A stretch of DNA of 8,684 nucleotides from an uncultured Eubacteriales bacterium. Lineage in GTDB: Bacteria > Bacillota > Clostridia > Oscillospirales > Acutalibacteraceae. The position numbers and the translations under genes were made by a program. The notes beneath the pieces were generated by a model that had not been told where the DNA came from, did not search any database, and saw nothing but the letters and a program-made list of their open reading frames with translations. The stretch covers positions 1 through 8,684 of the forward strand of contig ONNU01000095.1 in the NCBI GenBank assembly GCA_900319255.1. Direction: 5' to 3'. Positions 6,159 to 8,684 of this stretch are shown here, in pieces (the stretch's first letter is position 1; the number at the start of each line of letters is the position of its first letter).

Positions 6159-7474
6159 TGGAAAAGGATAGTGCAACAATAATTAAAAGGATCGTTGTTG
6201 CGATAATTTCGATCCTTATTATTGCGTATGTAGTATCTGTCGGCCTGAAAGCGAATTTCACACAAATAAAAACGGAAACAGCCAATATAATGACCGTCTC
6301 CGATTCAATACCGACAAAGGGATATTTTATACGGGATGAAAAAATAATAACTTATGACGGCTCCGGTGTCATCTCATATCTTCTGAATGACGGAGAGAAG
6401 ATCTCAAAGGACGAAGCTGTAGCAGATGTATATTCTGATACGCAGGCTGCAAATGATAAAAAGCTTATTGATAAGCTCCAGCAGCAGATAAGCGATCTTG
6501 AGCAGCTGGATAATTCGGTGAACAGCATACTTATGGCGCCGGATGATCTTGATAAGAATATCAGCAGCAATCTGTCAAAGGCGAAGGTAAGCGCTTCGGA
6601 AAAGAATTTTACAGAAGCTGACAAAAATATCACCTCTGCGCTTTACAGCATCAACCAGAGACAGCTTGTCACCGGAAAGACAGAAAGCTATGAAGCAAAG
6701 ATCAGCGAGCTGCAGGGAAAGGTATCCGCTCTGAAAAAGAAATACGAAAACAATATGCCTAATTCGATCAATTCTCAGAAGACAGGATATTTTTCCAGCA
6801 CAGTAGATGGATATGAGACCTATTACAATACCAGCACTCTTGAAAGCATCAAGGTCGGCGATCTTGATTCATCCAAGATAAAAAAGAAGGATGTTGGTAA
6901 AAACGTAATCGGAAAAACCATGGAAGGCGTTTACTGGTATGTTGCGTGCGAGGTAACGGCAGATGAAGCTATCAGTATAAAGGAATCACCGTCCCTGAGT
7001 GTTGATATCCCCATCGCTAATAATCATAATATCTCTGTTGAGCTTCATTGTATCAATCAGAAGGATAAGAATTCAGACGCAGTTGTCATTCTGAAGGGCA
7101 GCTATATGAATTCGGAAATGATAAATCTTCGCAGAGAAGACATTTCGATAATAAAGAATACCTATAACGGGATCTATGTATCAAGAAATGCTGTACACGA
7201 TCAGCAGATCACTGAGACCGTTACCGATAAGAACGGCAAAGAAACGACTGAGACCAAATCCGTAAAGGGAGTATATATTCTTGTGGGAAACGAGCTGCTG
7301 TTCAAGCAGATAGTTCCTGTCTATACGGGTGAGGGTTTTATCATATGTATGCAGAATCCGAAGGAAAGCGATCTTGTCACAGATGAAATCGGCGTACTGA
7401 AAGCATATGATGATGTTGTTGTGGAAGGAGCAAATCTTTATGACGGAAAAATCATTGACCGGACAAGCTCGTAG
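6158..7474 (+). CDS. Membrane-anchored HlyD-like (barrel-sandwich hybrid) protein of the yggS–sepF cluster
   Basis: A 438-residue protein with one N-terminal membrane segment (about 9-30, preceded by KR) and no signal-peptidase site evident, so the rest is probably outside the membrane. After the anchor, GYFIRDEKIITYDGSGVISYLLNDGEKISKDEAVADVYSD-type sequence (55-94; only its ends are diagnostic) resembles the first half of a biotinyl/lipoyl-like barrel-sandwich domain of HlyD-type adaptors. Coiled-coil-like helices follow (about 97-118 and 175-197), then beta-rich sequence to the end. The acidic/Thr-rich stretch near 350-370 looks like an exposed loop. HlyD-like annotations sit before yggS/sepF in many clostridia, but no ABC or RND partner is present here, so an export role is doubtful and a division-site or envelope role is an inference. 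The ATG at 6158 follows GGGGG (6147-6151). The 3' end overlaps yggS by 35 bases. Confidence 0.75.
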   Translation: MEKDSATIIKRIVVAIISILIIAYVVSVGLKANFTQIKTETANIMTVSDSIPTKGYFIRDEKIITYDGSGVISYLLNDGEKISKDEAVADVYSDTQAANDKKLIDKLQQQISDLEQLDNSVNSILMAPDDLDKNISSNLSKAKVSASEKNFTEADKNITSALYSINQRQLVTGKTESYEAKISELQGKVSALKKKYENNMPNSINSQKTGYFSSTVDGYETYYNTSTLESIKVGDLDSSKIKKKDVGKNVIGKTMEGVYWYVACEVTADEAISIKESPSLSVDIPIANNHNISVELHCINQKDKNSDAVVILKGSYMNSEMINLRREDISIIKNTYNGIYVSRNAVHDQQITETVTDKNGKETTETKSVKGVYILVGNELLFKQIVPVYTGEGFIICMQNPKESDLVTDEIGVLKAYDDVVVEGANLYDGKIIDRTSS

Positions 7475-8174
7475 ATTTGATGATATCAAAGCGAATTATT
7501 TCGGTATATGTGAAAATATCAGCAAGAGCGCTGCAAGCTCCGGCAGGAGTGCGCAGGATATAACATTTCTTGCAGCTACAAAAACGGTCGAGCCGGAGTT
7601 TATCAATTATGCGATCTCTCTGGGACTGAAGGAGATCGGCGAGAACCGGGTGCAGGAGATGCTTTCAAAATACGATCAGTACGATCTTGAGAAAGCAAAG
7701 CTTCATTTTATCGGTCATCTCCAGACCAATAAAGTCCGCCAGATCGTCGGAAAGGTCTCGATGATACAATCAGTGGATAATCTGAGACTTGCGCAGGAGA
7801 TATCAAAGCAGTCCCTTAAAAACGGCGTTGTCACAGACATTCTTGTTGAGGTCAACATCGGCAGGGAAGAGAATAAATCCGGTGTTTTTGAGGAACAGAC
7901 GGATGAGCTTCTTGGTCAGATAGCTGAACTTGAGGCTGTAAAAGTACGCGGATTGATGTCAGTTCCGCCAATTTGTGACAGTAAACAAGAAATTTTTAAA
8001 TTTTTTGATAAAATGTACAAACTGTTTATTGACATTTCATCGAAAAAATTAGATAATATAAGTATGGACTATCTTTCAATGGGTATGTCGGATGATTATA
8101 ACGAAGCAATTCTGTCAGGCGCAAATATGATCAGAGTCGGATCCGGACTCTTTGGTGCCAGAATATACAGATAA
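7440..8174 (+). CDS. yggS: YggS/YlmE-family pyridoxal phosphate homeostasis protein
   Basis: Cytoplasmic PLP-binding protein of the alanine-racemase-like fold III group. It has no known enzymatic reaction. Relatives help control PLP and amino-acid pools, and in Gram-positives the gene stands beside sepF. From the chosen start it has 244 residues: the PLP lysine is K48 in FLAATKTVE (43-51), followed by GENRVQE (68-74), HFIGHLQTNKVR (89-100), LVEVNIGREENKSG (135-148), VRGLMSVPP (169-177), LSMGMSDDY (212-220) and RVGSGLFGAR (232-241), all family hallmarks. The start is ATG 7440, nine bases after GGAAGGAG (7423-7430). Starts 33 bases earlier (ATGATGATG at 7407) would add residues not found in the family and lack a binding site. 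The gene overlaps the upstream one by 35 bases. Its 3' third (about 7980-8060) is unusually A/T-rich and contains a probable promoter. Confidence 0.95.
   Translation: MTEKSLTGQARRFDDIKANYFGICENISKSAASSGRSAQDITFLAATKTVEPEFINYAISLGLKEIGENRVQEMLSKYDQYDLEKAKLHFIGHLQTNKVRQIVGKVSMIQSVDNLRLAQEISKQSLKNGVVTDILVEVNIGREENKSGVFEEQTDELLGQIAELEAVKVRGLMSVPPICDSKQEIFKFFDKMYKLFIDISSKKLDNISMDYLSMGMSDDYNEAILSGANMIRVGSGLFGARIYR
8029..8057 (+). promoter_or_regulatory. Probable sigma-A promoter inside yggS, for sepF
   Basis: A perfect TTGACA (8029-8034) is followed after exactly 17 bases by GATAAT (8052-8057), five of six matches. A/T-tracts lie just upstream (about 7990-8015), like an UP element. Transcription would start near 8064, about 130 bases before sepF. 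It lies wholly in yggS coding sequence, where A/T-rich codons (Phe, Lys, Ile, Asp) cluster. Confidence 0.6.
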
Positions 8175-8193
8175 AAAACAGGAGGAAAATAAA

Positions 8194-8679
8194 ATGGCAA
8201 ATATCATGGGAAAATTCAAGAGCATATTAAAGACACCGGAGGAAGAAGTAGCTTACGATGAGTATTATGATGATACAGAAGCTATGGACGCTGAAGGTCA
8301 GGATGATGAAATGGATTATGATGAGCCGGAAGAGCAGGCAGAGGAGCAGAGCGCACCTTCTGCAGGCAGCAGCAATGTTATAAGCATTCATGATTCCACA
8401 AGTGTGCAGTTTGTACTTTTCAAGCCTGAGGCATTTGATCCTTCAGTAAAAGAAATGGCAAATGAGCTTATGAAGAGAAATACAGTCATCCTTAATGTTG
8501 AAGATACCAATAAAGATGTTTCCAGAAGGATCATTGATTTTCTTGGCGGTGTTGCATATGCCAACAGCGGTAATGTCAAGAAGGTCGCTGAGGATACGTT
8601 CATCATCATGCCCAGCAATGTAACCCTCTCAGGTCAGGATGCAATGGACGAAGTCGGCAGTGATAACGTATACTTTTAA
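8194..8679 (+). CDS. sepF: Cell division protein SepF
   Basis: Cytoplasmic FtsZ-binding protein that tethers and bundles FtsZ filaments at the division site, taking the place of FtsA in many Gram-positives. The 161 residues show the family plan: an N-terminal amphipathic membrane-binding helix (MANIMGKFKSILKTP, 1-15), a long acidic Tyr/Asp/Glu linker (about 16-52), a short Ser/Ala-rich hinge, and the C-terminal SepF core (about 70-147) with FKPEAFDPSVKEMANEL, a DFLGGVAYA turn (115-123) and FIIMPSNVTLSG (136-147). The start is ATG 8194, eight bases after GGAGG (8181-8185), and gives the expected N-terminal helix. An in-frame ATG at 8152 would add 14 residues from the yggS end and is rejected. 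The gene is 19 bases downstream of yggS. Genes that usually follow (yggT/ylmG, ylmH, divIVA) would lie beyond the window. Confidence 0.97.
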   Translation: MANIMGKFKSILKTPEEEVAYDEYYDDTEAMDAEGQDDEMDYDEPEEQAEEQSAPSAGSSNVISIHDSTSVQFVLFKPEAFDPSVKEMANELMKRNTVILNVEDTNKDVSRRIIDFLGGVAYANSGNVKKVAEDTFIIMPSNVTLSGQDAMDEVGSDNVYF

Positions 8680-8684
8680 TTGAA

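Noticed and set aside
7407..7439. Earlier yggS start at ATGATGATG
   Set aside because: No binding site precedes it and the extra residues (MMMLLWKEQIF) are not family-like. ATG 7440 has an ideal site nine bases upstream.

Overview
The window is ordinary chromosomal DNA from a low-to-medium GC Firmicute. The best guess is a Ruminococcus-like member of the Oscillospirales. This rests on frequent AGA/ATA/GGA codons, strong AGGAGG-type ribosome binding sites, sigma-A promoters, and a YggS–SepF cell-division pair preceded by a HlyD-like membrane protein, an arrangement known in clostridia. All seven long genes lie on the + strand. There is no insertion sequence, CRISPR array, rRNA or tRNA.

Layout. 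Positions 1-2786 hold the last ~925 codons of dnaE (DNA polymerase III alpha subunit), whose start and PHP domain lie off the left edge. A 448-base gap follows. Its left part (2787-3031) is unexplained and may be a degenerate or dispersed repeat. Its right part is a compact control region: a near-consensus promoter (3032-3060), a strong ribosome binding site, a 27-codon leader ORF starting Met-Ser-Pro-Asp-Pro, and a long hairpin ending just before the ribosome binding site of corA (Mg2+ channel, 3235-4164). A terminator-like hairpin separates corA from a uridine-phosphorylase-like gene (4238-5002), which overlaps miaA (tRNA A37 dimethylallyltransferase, 4983-5915) by 20 bases. A 242-base gap with a promoter, a hairpin and a possible 10-codon upstream ORF leads to three tightly packed genes: a membrane-anchored HlyD-like protein (6158-7474), yggS (7440-8174) and sepF (8194-8679).

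How the genes work together. dnaE (replication), udp-like (nucleoside salvage) and miaA (tRNA modification) are housekeeping genes with no obvious joint pathway. The last three genes form the left part of the yggS–sepF division cluster. A near-consensus promoter inside yggS could give sepF its own transcription.

The most interesting candidate system is the corA leader. The leader peptide begins MSPDP, closely resembling the MEPDP start of the enterobacterial MgtL peptide, at which ribosomes abort translation when Mg2+ is low, and it sits directly upstream of a Mg2+ transporter gene. The remaining leader codons overlap the 5' arm of a hairpin whose closing pairs compete with a small stem around the corA ribosome binding site. 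This suggests a Gram-positive Mg2+-responsive attenuator of the MgtL type. The sequence elements are visible. The mechanism is inference.
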